Source: Neorhizobium vignae
GTDB lineage: Bacteria > Pseudomonadota > Alphaproteobacteria > Rhizobiales > Rhizobiaceae
Length of the DNA: 64,000 nt
Reading direction: 5' to 3'
Assembly (NCBI RefSeq): GCF_000732195.1
Contig: NZ_JNNU01000005.1
Coordinates: forward strand, 248,001 to 312,000
Both the position numbers and the translations under genes were made by a program. The notes under the pieces were generated by a model. That model saw only the letters and a list, made by a program, of their open reading frames with translations. It made no database searches and was not told the origin of the DNA. Below, piece by piece: positions 19,340 to 28,361 of this stretch (position 1 is the stretch's first letter; each line of letters begins with the position of its first letter).

Positions 19340-21229
19340 ATGGCGAATAACAAGAAGACCATTTCGGCGGATGCCAGCAATCCGCTCGGCACGCTCGTCA
19401 ACCTGTGGCCCTATATGTGGCCGGAAGGGCGCGCCGATCTGAAGGCCCGCGTCGTCTGGGCGACCTTCTACCTCTTCCTCGCCAAGTTCGTGCTCCTGAC
19501 CGTGCCCTATTTCTTCAAATGGGCGACGGACGCGCTGAACGGCAAGCTGGATATGGCAGGCCTCCTGCCCGCCTTCCTGCTCGGCGCCGTGGTGCTGGTC
19601 ATCGCGCTCAATTTCACCCGCATCCTGCAGGTGGGACTGAACCAGCTTCGCGACGCGCTGTTTGCCTCCGTCGGCCAATACGCGGTGCGCCAGCTCGCCT
19701 ACCGCACCTTCGTGCATATGCACCAGCTGTCGCTGCGCTTCCACCTTGAACGCAAGACCGGCGGCCTGTCGCGGATCATCGAGCGCGGCACCAAGGGCAT
19801 CGAGACGATCGTCCGCTTCACCATTCTCAACACCGTACCGACTCTGCTCGAATTCCTGCTGACGGCCATCATCTTCTGGGTCAGCTACGGCTTCTGGTAC
19901 GTTCTCGTCACCGCCGTCACGGTGGCGCTCTATATCTGGTTCACGGTGAAGGCCAGCGACTGGCGCATCTCCATCCGCCGCTCGATGAACGACAGCGACA
20001 CCGACGCCAATACCAAGGCGATCGATTCGCTCCTCAATTTCGAGACGGTCAAATATTTCGGCAACGAGGAGATGGAAGCCAAGCGCTTCGACAGCTCCAT
20101 GGCGCGTTACGAAAAGGCGGCGACCGACGTCTGGACCTCGCTCGGCTGGCTGAACTTCGGCCAGGGCGTGATCTTCGGCCTCGGCACGACCGTGATGATG
20201 GTGATGTCGGCGCTGGCCGTACAGCGCGGCGAGCAGACGATCGGCGATTTCGTGTTCGTCAACGCGCTGCTGCTGCAGCTTTCCGTACCGCTCAACTTCA
20301 TCGGTTTCGTCTACCGCGAAATCCGCCAGGGCCTGACCGATATCGAGCAGATGTTCGAACTGCTGGAAGTGCAGCCCGAGGTCGTCGACCGGCCGGATGC
20401 GAAGCCCCTCGACATCGCGCAAGGCACGATTTCCTTCAAGGACGTGCATTTTTCCTACGATCCGGCCCGGCCCATCCTGAAGGGCGTCTCCTTCGACGTG
20501 CCGGCCGGCAAGACGGTGGCGATCGTCGGCCCTTCGGGCGCCGGCAAATCGACCATTTCCCGCCTGCTCTACCGGTTCTACGACATCCAGGACGGCTCGA
20601 TCACCATCGACGGGCAGGACGTGCGCGACATCACGCAGCATTCGCTGCGCGCGGCGATCGGCATGGTGCCGCAGGATACCGTCCTGTTCAACGACACAAT
20701 CGCCTACAACATCCGCTACGGCCGGCCAACGGCCAGCGAAGAAGAGGTGCTGGCCGCCGCTGAAGTGGCACAGATCGGCCATTTCATCAGCGCCCTGCCC
20801 GACGGTTTCGACACCAAGGTCGGCGAACGGGGCCTGAAGCTTTCGGGCGGCGAGAAGCAGCGCGTGGCGATTGCCCGCACCGTCCTCAAAGCCCCGCCGA
20901 TCCTGATCCTCGACGAGGCGACTTCGGCGCTCGACACCACGACCGAGCACGAGATCCAGTCGGCGCTCGACGTGGTCTCGAAGAACCGCACGACGCTGGT
21001 GATCGCCCACCGGCTTTCGACCGTCATCGGCGCCGACGAGATCATCGTCCTGCGCGACGGGCTGATCGCCGAACGCGGCACGCACAGTTCACTGCTCGAA
21101 CAGAACGGGCTCTATGCCTCGATGTGGAACCGCCAGCGCGAGGCGGTGCAGGCCGAGGAGCAGCTGCGCAAGGTGCGCGAGAGCGACGATCTCGGCGTGG
21201 TGCTGCGCGGCGTGCCGGCGGCGGAATAG
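19340..21229 (+). CDS. ABC exporter, Atm1/HMT1 (ABCB7) type
   Basis: 629 aa half-transporter, membrane domain first and ATPase second, expected to act as an inner-membrane homodimer. Six helices lie within about 35-330. Walker A GPSGAGKST is near residue 396, the signature LSGGEKQR near 502, and Walker B ILILDEATSALD near 520, followed by the H-loop VIAHRLST. The hydrophilic N-terminal lead and conserved NFETVKYFGNE segment are typical of Atm1-like proteins, which export glutathione-linked metal or sulphur compounds. ATG 19340 carries GGAGAC upstream. Its 5' end is duplicated at 18359. Substrate inferred. Confidence 0.9.
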   Translation: MANNKKTISADASNPLGTLVNLWPYMWPEGRADLKARVVWATFYLFLAKFVLLTVPYFFKWATDALNGKLDMAGLLPAFLLGAVVLVIALNFTRILQVGLNQLRDALFASVGQYAVRQLAYRTFVHMHQLSLRFHLERKTGGLSRIIERGTKGIETIVRFTILNTVPTLLEFLLTAIIFWVSYGFWYVLVTAVTVALYIWFTVKASDWRISIRRSMNDSDTDANTKAIDSLLNFETVKYFGNEEMEAKRFDSSMARYEKAATDVWTSLGWLNFGQGVIFGLGTTVMMVMSALAVQRGEQTIGDFVFVNALLLQLSVPLNFIGFVYREIRQGLTDIEQMFELLEVQPEVVDRPDAKPLDIAQGTISFKDVHFSYDPARPILKGVSFDVPAGKTVAIVGPSGAGKSTISRLLYRFYDIQDGSITIDGQDVRDITQHSLRAAIGMVPQDTVLFNDTIAYNIRYGRPTASEEEVLAAAEVAQIGHFISALPDGFDTKVGERGLKLSGGEKQRVAIARTVLKAPPILILDEATSALDTTTEHEIQSALDVVSKNRTTLVIAHRLSTVIGADEIIVLRDGLIAERGTHSSLLEQNGLYASMWNRQREAVQAEEQLRKVRESDDLGVVLRGVPAAE

Positions 21230-21270
21230 GCCGGCGGCGGAACGAACTCCAGGACAAGACAGATCTCAAC

Positions 21271-21411
21271 GTGAAACGCTACCTCACTCCCCGCATGCTC
21301 CTCCTTGGCAGCATTGCCATCGCCTATATGCTGGTGCTGGTCTTCTTCGGCTCGCCGCTGCTCGCCTTTACCACCTGGATGGGCTGGGTCGATCCTCAGG
21401 CGGCGCGGTAA
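21271..21411 (+). CDS. Small single-helix membrane protein (46 aa, GTG start)
   Basis: 46 aa starting at GTG (MKRYLTPRMLLL), with one membrane helix (about 9-31) and a short WMGWVDPQ tail. It begins 41 bp behind the ABC exporter stop, so it could be a small partner. The ribosome-binding site (CCAGGA) is too far from the GTG to be convincing, which keeps confidence low. Confidence 0.35.
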   Translation: MKRYLTPRMLLLGSIAIAYMLVLVFFGSPLLAFTTWMGWVDPQAAR

Positions 21412-21509
21412 GCGGACGCACTGTTCACAGGGCGGCGACTGTTCGTATCGCGGTTGAGATGCCATCTAATGTGTAACTTCAGACACAGTAAATTCACGGT
21501 GGTAACGCA

Positions 21510-22532
21510 ATGAAAAAGATCGGCTTTCTTTCCTTCGGGCACTGGACGCCCTCGACGCAGTCGCAGGCGCGGTCGGCATCCGATGTCCTCCTGCAATCCA
21601 TTGATCTCGCGGTGGCCGCCGAAGAACTCGGTGCCGATGGCGCCTATTTCCGTGTCCACCATTTTGCCCGGCAGCTTGCCTCGCCCTTCCCGCTGCTTGC
21701 CGCCGTCGGCGCCCGCACGAAGCGGATCGAGATCGGCACCGCCGTCATCGACATGCGGTATGAAAACCCGCTCTACATGGCGGAAGACGCCGGTGCCGCC
21801 GACCTGATTGCCGGCGGCCGCCTGCAGCTCGGTATCAGCCGCGGCTCGCCGGAACAGGTGATCGACGGGTTCCGCTATTTCGGCTACCAGCCGGCGGAAG
21901 GCGAGACCGACGCCGAGATGGGCCGGCGCCATGCGGAAGTTTTTTTCGACGTGCTGCGCGGCGAAGGTTTCGCCAAGCCCAATCCGCGGCCGATGTTCCC
22001 GAACCCGCCCGGCCTGCTGCGCCTGGAGCCGCATTCCGCGGGCTTGCGCGACCGCATCTGGTGGGGTTCCAGCTCCAACGCAACTGCCGTCTGGGCCGCC
22101 AAGCTCGGCATGAACCTGCAGAGCTCGACGCTCAAGACCGATGAGAGCGGCAAGCCGTTCCACATCCAGCAGGCCGAGCAGATCCGCATCTATCGCGAAG
22201 CCTGGAAGGAAGCCGGCCACGCCCATGAACCGCGCGTCTCCGTCAGCCGCAGCATTTTTGCGCTGATGAACGACACGGACCGCGCCTATTTCGGCGGCAG
22301 CGGCGACAGCCAGGACCAGATCGGCAATATCGACCCGCAGACCCAGGCGATCTTCGGCCGCTCCTATGCCGCGGAGCCGGACAGGCTGATCGACCAGTTG
22401 AAGGCCGACGAGGCGATTGCCGAGGCGGATACGCTGCTGCTCACCGTGCCGAACCAGCTCGGCGTCGACTACAACGCCCATGTGCTGGAGAGCATCCTGA
22501 AGCATGTGGCGCCGGGGCTGGGGTGGCGGTAG
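21510..22532 (+). CDS. LLM-class (luciferase-like) flavin-dependent oxidoreductase
   Basis: 340 aa bacterial-luciferase-fold protein, expected to use FMNH2 or F420-type flavin to oxidise a small substrate in the cytosol. The start MKKIGFLSFGHW, the barrel segments AEELGADGAYFRVHHFARQL and LGISRGSPEQVIDGF, and the WWGSSS loop are typical. Family length is normal. It has its own short leader after the ABC gene pair and converges on an SDR gene. Substrate cannot be assigned; homologues include alkanal and nitrilotriacetate monooxygenases. Confidence 0.87.
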   Translation: MKKIGFLSFGHWTPSTQSQARSASDVLLQSIDLAVAAEELGADGAYFRVHHFARQLASPFPLLAAVGARTKRIEIGTAVIDMRYENPLYMAEDAGAADLIAGGRLQLGISRGSPEQVIDGFRYFGYQPAEGETDAEMGRRHAEVFFDVLRGEGFAKPNPRPMFPNPPGLLRLEPHSAGLRDRIWWGSSSNATAVWAAKLGMNLQSSTLKTDESGKPFHIQQAEQIRIYREAWKEAGHAHEPRVSVSRSIFALMNDTDRAYFGGSGDSQDQIGNIDPQTQAIFGRSYAAEPDRLIDQLKADEAIAEADTLLLTVPNQLGVDYNAHVLESILKHVAPGLGWR

Positions 22533-22655
22533 AGCAACCCGCATCCGGAAAATGCGGGAGCAGAACGCTCGACGATTGCGCCTTGCGGGATGTCAATGAA
22601 ACCGCAGACGGGTAGTTGTGGGACCAGGCTCGGATGAGCCGGGTTGCCTCGGCGA

Positions 22656-23501
22656 TCACTTTGCCATGTCGTGCCAGGCCGTGTGTCCGGTTAGCCGGTG
22701 CATGCCGGCGCTATATTCATCTTCCGAGGTCGACCAGCGCAGGCGGGCATATTCTTCGACATCCGGACCAACCTGGTAGCGAAGGCGATCAGTCGGGTCG
22801 ACGGCGGCGGCGTAGATCGCCTCGACCACCGACTGCTCCTCCGTCGAGGCGAAGGGGTAGTTCATCATCGACTGCAGCATGTGGTCGAAATAGGGCTTGT
22901 AGCTTTCCGGCACCGGTGCTGCCTGCGAAGCCGCCATGCCGGTGGCAGTGAAATTGGTGCTGCGCATCGCGCCGGGCTGGATCAGCCGGACCTTGATGTT
23001 CTGCGACGACAGTTCGTAGGAGAGCGATTCCGAGAGGCCTTCGACAGCCTGTTTCGAGGCGCTGTAGAGCGACAGCAGCGGCATGGCCGCGATGCCGACC
23101 CCCGAGCCGACATTGATGACCGTGCCGCCGCCGCGCCGGCGCAAATGCGCCAGGGCCGCCCGGATGACATTCATCATGCCGAAGACATTGGTCTCGAAGA
23201 TATGGCGGATGGCCTCCGCCGGTGTTGCCTCGAAGATCGAGACCATCGTGACACCCGCGTTGTTGACGACCGCGTCGAGACCGCCGAAGCGCTCGACGCC
23301 GGCCTGTATGGCGGCCTCTATGCTCGCCGGATCGGCGACGTCGAGGGCTGCGACCAGAATGCGGTCGGGATACTGATTGGCAAGTTCCGGCTCGGGCCTG
23401 CGCATCGTCGCAACAACGTTCCAGCCCTCTTCCGCGAAATGGCGGGCGGTCATCTTTCCGAGGCCCGACGAGCAGCCGGTGATGAGAATAGTCTTGGTCA
23501 T
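22656..23501 (-). CDS. SDR family oxidoreductase
   Basis: 281 aa short-chain dehydrogenase/reductase. The cofactor motif TGCSSGLG lies at residues 8-15, NNAG at 80-83, and the catalytic YSASK gives Tyr146 and Lys150. I chose the ATG at 23501 with a GGAG ribosome-binding site over an upstream in-frame ATG at 23555 that would overlap the divergent promoter. It is divergently transcribed from an AraC-type regulator 94 bp away, a frequent arrangement in which the regulator controls the enzyme. Substrate unknown. Confidence 0.9.
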   Translation of the reverse strand: MTKTILITGCSSGLGKMTARHFAEEGWNVVATMRRPEPELANQYPDRILVAALDVADPASIEAAIQAGVERFGGLDAVVNNAGVTMVSIFEATPAEAIRHIFETNVFGMMNVIRAALAHLRRRGGGTVINVGSGVGIAAMPLLSLYSASKQAVEGLSESLSYELSSQNIKVRLIQPGAMRSTNFTATGMAASQAAPVPESYKPYFDHMLQSMMNYPFASTEEQSVVEAIYAAAVDPTDRLRYQVGPDVEEYARLRWSTSEDEYSAGMHRLTGHTAWHDMAK

Positions 23502-23595
23502 GTGCTTGGCTCCAAATTGCTGATGAGCGCTCACTAGCTCGGCCAAGCGGAACACTCTATAATAGAAACTCCGTTATTCATTATGGATCGTCCCG

Positions 23596-24522
23596 ATGGA
23601 TGCTCTTGCCGACCTCATCAAGCTGCTTCGCCCCGCCACCGTTCTGCTCGGCAGCATGTCGGCCAGGGGACGGTGGGGCGTTCGCGTTCCGGAACAGCCG
23701 GGACCGACCTTCTACTTCGTCACGGAGGGCCGCTGCTGGTTCAGGACCAATGACGCCGAACCCGTCGAGCTCGAGGAGGGCGATTATCTCCTCTCAGCAA
23801 AGCCGCTTTCCGACTCGTTCCTGAGCGAAATCAATGCGCAGACCGAACTGTCGGACGATGCCTTCAAGGCCCGCCACACCGTGGATGGGGAAATCCGGGT
23901 CGGCTATGAGGGATCGGGGCCGGTGACACGCGTTCTCGGCGGGCTCATCCAATGCGATCCCGCCAATGCCGACCTGCTGATCGGATTGCTGCCGCGCCTC
24001 GTCCATGTGCCGGCCACCGAGAAGACGGCCGCACGGTTGCGGGCGCTGGTCTCGATCATCCTGGAGGAGGCCGCCGACAGCCGGCCCGGGCGCGAGGCTG
24101 TCCTCTGCCGCCTGATCGAGGTGATGCTGATCGAGACCCTGCGGCGCGAGGCGGCCTGGGCGCCGCATGCGGGCCTGCTGGGAGGACTTGCCGATCCGCA
24201 GCTCGCCCAAGCGCTCGGCCATATCCATGCCGATGTCGCCCGCGGCTGGACGGTCGGCGAACTGGCAAGACGGGTCGGCATGTCGCGCTCGGTCTTCGCC
24301 CGCCGTTTTTCCGAGACCGTCGGCGTCGCGCCGGTCGAATATCTGCTCAGCTGGCGGATGGCGTTGGCGAAAGACGTGCTGCTGCGCGGCCGCGGCTCGC
24401 TGGAGGAGATCGCCGAGACGGTCGGCTACAAGTCAGCCAGCGCCTTCAGCACTGCCTTCAGCCACCGGGTCGGCTGTCCGCCGAGCGAATACGCATTGCA
24501 TCTGCAGGCCGGGCGGAAATGA
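23596..24522 (+). CDS. AraC family transcriptional regulator (cupin_6 type)
   Basis: 308 aa. The N-terminal half (about 10-190) is the AraC-type sensor found with cupin_6 domains (TFYFVTEGRCWF, LEEGDYLL), and the C-terminus holds two helix-turn-helix units (WTVGELARRVGMSRSVFARR and LEEIAETVGYKSASAFSTAF). It likely senses a small molecule and controls the divergent SDR gene through their shared 94 bp region (23502-23595), which I could not resolve into clear operator repeats. Its start ATG has GGAT-like sequence before it. Confidence 0.9.
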   Translation: MDALADLIKLLRPATVLLGSMSARGRWGVRVPEQPGPTFYFVTEGRCWFRTNDAEPVELEEGDYLLSAKPLSDSFLSEINAQTELSDDAFKARHTVDGEIRVGYEGSGPVTRVLGGLIQCDPANADLLIGLLPRLVHVPATEKTAARLRALVSIILEEAADSRPGREAVLCRLIEVMLIETLRREAAWAPHAGLLGGLADPQLAQALGHIHADVARGWTVGELARRVGMSRSVFARRFSETVGVAPVEYLLSWRMALAKDVLLRGRGSLEEIAETVGYKSASAFSTAFSHRVGCPPSEYALHLQAGRK

Positions 24523-24634
24523 GGATCGGCATTTTTTCCGGCATATCCGCGCTGCGGTTGCGGCGATACGGAACCGCATTGCCGCAAAAACGGTTTCGCT
24601 GTAGTCAGATGGCACTGACATACGGGAGAAAACG

Positions 24635-25336
24635 TTGATCAACCTCTTCGACACCATCCGCAACACGCTCGTGCCGATCCATAAGGAAGGTTACATCTTC
24701 GTCGCCGCCTTCTTCATCGCCTCGCTGATCCTCGGTTATATCGCCGAGCCGCTGTTCTGGATCGGCCTGGTGCTGACTTTGTGGTGCGCCTACTTCTTCC
24801 GCGATCCGGAACGGGCGGTGCCGCAGGACGACGACCTCATCCTCAGCCCTGCCGACGGCCGCATCAGCCATGTCGCCATGGTCGTGCCGCCCACCGAGCT
24901 GCAGCTGGGCTCGGAACCCATGCTGCGCATCTCGGTGTTCATGAACGTGTTCGACTGCCACATCAACCGCTCGCCGGTGCGCGGCCAGGTGTCGCGCATC
25001 GAATACCGCCCCGGCCAGTTCATCAATGCCGAACTCGACAAGGCTTCCGAGGACAACGAGCGCAACGGCCTCGTCATCGAAACCCGCCACGGCAAGGTCG
25101 GCGTCGTGCAGATCGCCGGCCTGGTGGCGCGGCGCATCGTCTGCTGGGTGAAGCCGAGCGAACCGGTCAATGCCGGAGAGCGATTCGGCCTGATCCGCTT
25201 CGGCTCGCGGCTCGACGTCTTCGTGCCGGCCGGCGGCCAGGCGCGCGTGACCGTCGGCCAGCTCGCCATCGGCGGCGAAACCGTGCTTGCGGAATTCGGC
25301 TCGACCAAGGGCCCGATCATCAGCCGCCGCACGTAA
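24635..25336 (+). CDS. psd: Phosphatidylserine decarboxylase proenzyme
   Basis: 233 aa inner-membrane-associated enzyme converting phosphatidylserine to phosphatidylethanolamine. It is the short proteobacterial type. A hydrophobic anchor (about 22-55) is followed by the catalytic domain with [20 protein letters not shown] and the self-cleavage site RFGSR, where Ser191 becomes the pyruvoyl group. The start is TTG, decided by the GGGAG ribosome-binding site six bases before it; no nearby in-frame ATG exists. It is followed after 17 bp by pssA, giving a two-gene PE-synthesis operon. Confidence 0.95.
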   Translation: MINLFDTIRNTLVPIHKEGYIFVAAFFIASLILGYIAEPLFWIGLVLTLWCAYFFRDPERAVPQDDDLILSPADGRISHVAMVVPPTELQLGSEPMLRISVFMNVFDCHINRSPVRGQVSRIEYRPGQFINAELDKASEDNERNGLVIETRHGKVGVVQIAGLVARRIVCWVKPSEPVNAGERFGLIRFGSRLDVFVPAGGQARVTVGQLAIGGETVLAEFGSTKGPIISRRT

Positions 25337-25353
25337 AGGGAAGACAAAGCCTC

Positions 25354-26211
25354 ATGGAGACGCCCGCCTCGCCACCCTCTTCCCAGCCCCCCTCTTCGCA
25401 GGGCGAGTTTCACCGGGAGCCTCATCGCCCCAACGACGAGGCCCGCGGGCCTCGCCTGCGCGAAATCCCGCTCCGGCTGCTGGTGCCGAACCTCATCACC
25501 GTGCTTGCCATCTGCGCCGGCCTGACCGGGATAAGGCTCGCTTTCGAGGGGCGTTACGAGCTGGCCGTCGCCATGGTGCTGCTGGCCGCCTTCCTCGACG
25601 GCATTGACGGGCGCGTTGCACGGCTCCTGAAGGCCACCTCGAAATTCGGCGTGCAGATGGATTCGCTTGCCGACATCATCAATTTCGGCGTGGCGCCGGC
25701 ATTGGTCTCCTACGCCTTCCTGCTCGATCAGGCACATTCGATGGGCTGGATCGCAGCCCTGCTTTATGCGATCGCGGCCGGCCTGCGCCTCGCGCGGTTC
25801 AACGTGATGGAAGACCGAAATATCAAGGCCGACTGGCAATCGGAATTCTTCGTCGGCGTGCCGGCGCCGATGGGCGCCATGCTGGTGCTGCTGCCGGTCT
25901 ATCTCGGCTTCCTCGGGCTCGAGGCCACGCCGATCTTCGTTTATGCGAGCGTCGCCTATACGCTGCTGATCGGCTACCTGCTGGTCTCCCGCCTGCCGGT
26001 CTGGTCCGGCAAGTCGAGCCGCATCCGCCGCGACCTGATGCTGCCGATCATGCTCGGCGTGGTGCTCTATGTGGCGCTGCTGATGAGCTATACGTGGGAA
26101 GTGCTGTCGATCACCGTCGTCGGATACCTCCTCGTCCTGCCGTTCAGCGCGCGTGCCTGGCATCGCCGCTACGGCACGATCACCATCGAGGATGAAAGTG
26201 CGAACGTCTGA
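25354..26211 (+). CDS. pssA: CDP-diacylglycerol--serine O-phosphatidyltransferase
   Basis: 285 aa integral membrane enzyme making phosphatidylserine from CDP-diacylglycerol and serine, the substrate for Psd. A Pro/Ser-rich 35-residue N-terminus precedes eight or so helices. The CDP-alcohol phosphotransferase motif D-G-x2-A-R-x8-G-x3-D-x3-D is complete in DGRVARLLKATSKFGVQMD plus SLAD. GGGAAG before ATG 25354. Together with psd it supplies membrane PE. Family and pairing are standard for rhizobia. Confidence 0.95.
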   Translation: METPASPPSSQPPSSQGEFHREPHRPNDEARGPRLREIPLRLLVPNLITVLAICAGLTGIRLAFEGRYELAVAMVLLAAFLDGIDGRVARLLKATSKFGVQMDSLADIINFGVAPALVSYAFLLDQAHSMGWIAALLYAIAAGLRLARFNVMEDRNIKADWQSEFFVGVPAPMGAMLVLLPVYLGFLGLEATPIFVYASVAYTLLIGYLLVSRLPVWSGKSSRIRRDLMLPIMLGVVLYVALLMSYTWEVLSITVVGYLLVLPFSARAWHRRYGTITIEDESANV

Positions 26212-26281
26212 GGGCAGGCGCACTCGGTAAGTTGCAACTTCCGCGCAACAGTTTCCCGCAAGATGACAGTTCTACGAATAC

Positions 26282-26326
26282 CGGGCGGCAGTGCCGGCTT
26301 GCCGGCCACGATTCCGCCCGCTTTTA
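26282..26326 (+). terminator. Terminator-like hairpin after pssA
   Basis: CGGGCGG (26282-26288) pairs with CCGCCCG (26314-26320), with an inner GCCGGC-ttGCCGGC block, followed by CTTTTAT. It lies about 70 bp behind the pssA stop and 60 bp before a small gene. Confidence 0.5.
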
Positions 26327-26384
26327 TGGGAAAAGCCGCGATCGCAAAATGCAAACAAGAGATTCGCGTGTTGAGGAGACAGCC

Positions 26385-26513
26385 ATGAGCACCGAGAAGA
26401 AGATTGAATCCAAACCGGAAATGACCACGCCCTATCGTCCCCTGGGCTTGAAGGCCGTAGTTGCCGCCGCCCTGATGCTGAACCGCAAGCCGAAGCTTAC
26501 CCCTGCCGGCTGA
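26385..26513 (+). CDS. Small basic hypothetical protein (42 aa)
   Basis: 42 aa, starting MSTEKKIESKPEMTTPYRP and ending in a short hydrophobic helix (LKAVVAAALML) with basic NRKPKL tail. A strong GAGGAGA ribosome-binding site lies four to eight bases before the ATG. It is separated from pssA by a hairpin and faces the LysE gene. No recognised family; a small membrane-associated peptide is plausible. Confidence 0.55.
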   Translation: MSTEKKIESKPEMTTPYRPLGLKAVVAAALMLNRKPKLTPAG

Positions 26514-26546
26514 TTTAGGTCTTAAGGACCAGGCGAACCCGGCCGG

Positions 26547-27170
26547 TCATTCGCCGCTGAGAAAACTCCACAGCAGCCCCAGCGCGAGAAGGCTCATGAC
26601 GATGCCGATGACGACATCCAGCACCCGCCAGGCGGCGGGTCTGGCAAACAGGGGCGCCAGAAAACGGGCGCCGTAGCCGAGCCCGAAGAACCAGACGAAC
26701 GAGGCTATCACCGCACCGGCGCCATAGGCCACCCGTTCAGCCCCTTCGAAGGCCGCAGACAGGCTGCCGAGCAGCACGACCGTATCCAGATAGACATGCG
26801 GATTGAGGAAGGTGAAGGCCAGGCAGGTCAGAACAGCCGCCTTCAGCCCCATCGGCTCCGGCGCGCCGGCGACCATCGCGGCCGGTTTGACCGCCCGGCG
26901 GAAGGCCATGAAGGCATAAAGCCCGAGAAACACCGCGCCGCCCAGCGTGACCGCCAAGATCAGCACCGGGGATTGCGAGACGACCGTGCCGAGCCCGCCA
27001 ACGCCGGCTGCGATCAGCGTCGCATCCGACAGGGCGCAGATCAGGCAGAGGATGAAGACATGGGACCGGATAAGCCCCTGGCGCAGGATGAAGGCGTTCT
27101 GGGCGCCGATTGCGATGATCAGCGAAGCCCCGAGTGCGAGGCCGGAAAGTCCGGCGGAAAGCAGGTTCAT
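26547..27170 (-). CDS. LysE/ArgO family amino-acid exporter
   Basis: 207 aa inner-membrane exporter with about six helices. The conserved start GASLIIAIGAQNAFILRQGL (about residues 13-32) is the LysE/ArgO signature, and FTFLNPHVYLDT marks the second half. It probably exports lysine or arginine. The ATG at 27170 follows the SRAP gene stop by about 35 bp on the same strand, so the two may share a transcript. Longer upstream frames run through the SRAP gene and are not real. Substrate preference unknown. Confidence 0.93.
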   Translation of the reverse strand: MNLLSAGLSGLALGASLIIAIGAQNAFILRQGLIRSHVFILCLICALSDATLIAAGVGGLGTVVSQSPVLILAVTLGGAVFLGLYAFMAFRRAVKPAAMVAGAPEPMGLKAAVLTCLAFTFLNPHVYLDTVVLLGSLSAAFEGAERVAYGAGAVIASFVWFFGLGYGARFLAPLFARPAAWRVLDVVIGIVMSLLALGLLWSFLSGE

Positions 27171-27204
27171 GGGATTGTCCGTCTCAAGGAAGAAAGCCGA
27201 AGGA

Positions 27205-27972
27205 TCAGAAAAGCGACATCTGGGTGGAGTCGGGTTTCGGCTTCTTCGGCGGCTCCTCTTCCGGCGGGGCGACCGCGACTGGCTTCTGCAGGTCCGGCCC
27301 CATGTTGGCGACCTTGTTGACGAGGTCGGAGACCGGCAGCGCCTCAAAGAAATCCTCCTGCACCGGCCGCATCAGGTCGGCCACTGCGCGCGGTTCCTGC
27401 GTCCTGCAGTCGAGCCAGCGGGAAAAGTCCTCCGGCTCGATGACGACCGGCATGCGGTCGTGGATGTGGCGGATGCCGCCGCTTGCCGCCGTGGTCATGA
27501 TCGCGGCGGTATCGACTTCGGAACCGTCGGCAGAGGACCACGTCTCCATCAGGCCGGCAAAGGCGATGACGCCGCCGCGCTTCGGGCGGATCCAGTAGGC
27601 CTGCGGCTTGACGCCGCTTTCCTTCGGCGGCCGGCGCCATTCGTAAAAGCCGGTGGCGGGGATCAGAATGCGGCGATGGCGCATGGCGGCACGGAAGGAG
27701 GCCTTGCCGATCGCCGTCTCCGAGCGCGCGTTGATCAGCAGCGGAAACTCCTTCATGTCCTTCACCCAGCCGGGGATCAGGCCCCAGCGCGCGAGGAAGG
27801 CACGGCGCTCCGGCAGGTTGCTGCCCGGCTCACGCTTTTCCGACGACATGACGACGAGGATCGGCTGGGTCGGCGCGATATTGTAGCGGGCCGGGAAATC
27901 ATCGAGATCCGCCAGGCTGAAGAATTCCGAAATATCCTTGGGAGTCGCCGTCAGGGCGTAGCGTCCGCACAT
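27205..27972 (-). CDS. SRAP-domain protein (YedK/HMCES) with QMSLF tail
   Basis: 255 aa abasic-site DNA-protein crosslinking protein that shields AP sites in single-stranded DNA. Catalytic Cys2 (MCGRYA), the NIAPTQ loop, GFYEWRR with the catalytic Glu and HDRMPVV with the His are present. After the domain a Pro/Glu/Lys-rich linker leads to the last residues STQMSLF. This matches the beta-sliding-clamp binding consensus (Q-x-[SDL]-[LM]-F), suggesting it may be tethered to replication forks. It lies upstream of the LysE gene on the same strand. Confidence 0.93.
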   Translation of the reverse strand: MCGRYALTATPKDISEFFSLADLDDFPARYNIAPTQPILVVMSSEKREPGSNLPERRAFLARWGLIPGWVKDMKEFPLLINARSETAIGKASFRAAMRHRRILIPATGFYEWRRPPKESGVKPQAYWIRPKRGGVIAFAGLMETWSSADGSEVDTAAIMTTAASGGIRHIHDRMPVVIEPEDFSRWLDCRTQEPRAVADLMRPVQEDFFEALPVSDLVNKVANMGPDLQKPVAVAPPEEEPPKKPKPDSTQMSLF

Positions 27973-28027
27973 GCGAACTATGTGGCATCGGGCTTGGGAA
28001 GGGTCAAGCTTCGATCAGGTGCTGATC

Positions 28028-28354
28028 TCACGCGCTTCTGGGGCCGAATAGGATGATTGCGCCGCCGACCAGGCACACCGTGACGCCGAGAATGTCCCAG
28101 CGGTCCGGCACCCGGGCTTCGACAGCCCAGAGCCAGAGGATCGAGGCGAGGATATAGATGGCGCCGTAGGCCGCATAGGTACGTCCCGCCGCCTCGCTCG
28201 GCACCAGCGCCAGCAGCCAGGCGAAGACGACCAGCGATATTATGCCCGGCGCCAGCCACCAGACAGGCTTTTCCAGCCTGAGCCAAGCCCAGAAGGCGAA
28301 ACAGCCAGCGATCTCGGCAAGCGCGGCGACGGCGTAGAGGGTGTAGGTTTTCAT
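28028..28354 (-). CDS. YnfA family (UPF0060) membrane protein
   Basis: 108 aa small four-helix inner-membrane protein of the YnfA/UPF0060 group, related in fold to small multidrug-resistance transporters. Conserved segments [23 protein letters not shown] and [15 protein letters not shown] are present and the length is typical. ATG 28354 is preceded by TTG, which would add one residue. YnfA has been linked to multidrug efflux in enterics; the role here is unknown. It stands next to the decayed parDE remnant. Confidence 0.92.
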   Translation of the reverse strand: MKTYTLYAVAALAEIAGCFAFWAWLRLEKPVWWLAPGIISLVVFAWLLALVPSEAAGRTYAAYGAIYILASILWLWAVEARVPDRWDILGVTVCLVGGAIILFGPRSA

Positions 28355-28361
28355 CAATTGC

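Noticed and set aside
19295..21085. Minus-strand open frame of 596 codons over the ABC exporter gene
   Set aside because: Shadow of a gene with complete Walker and signature motifs.
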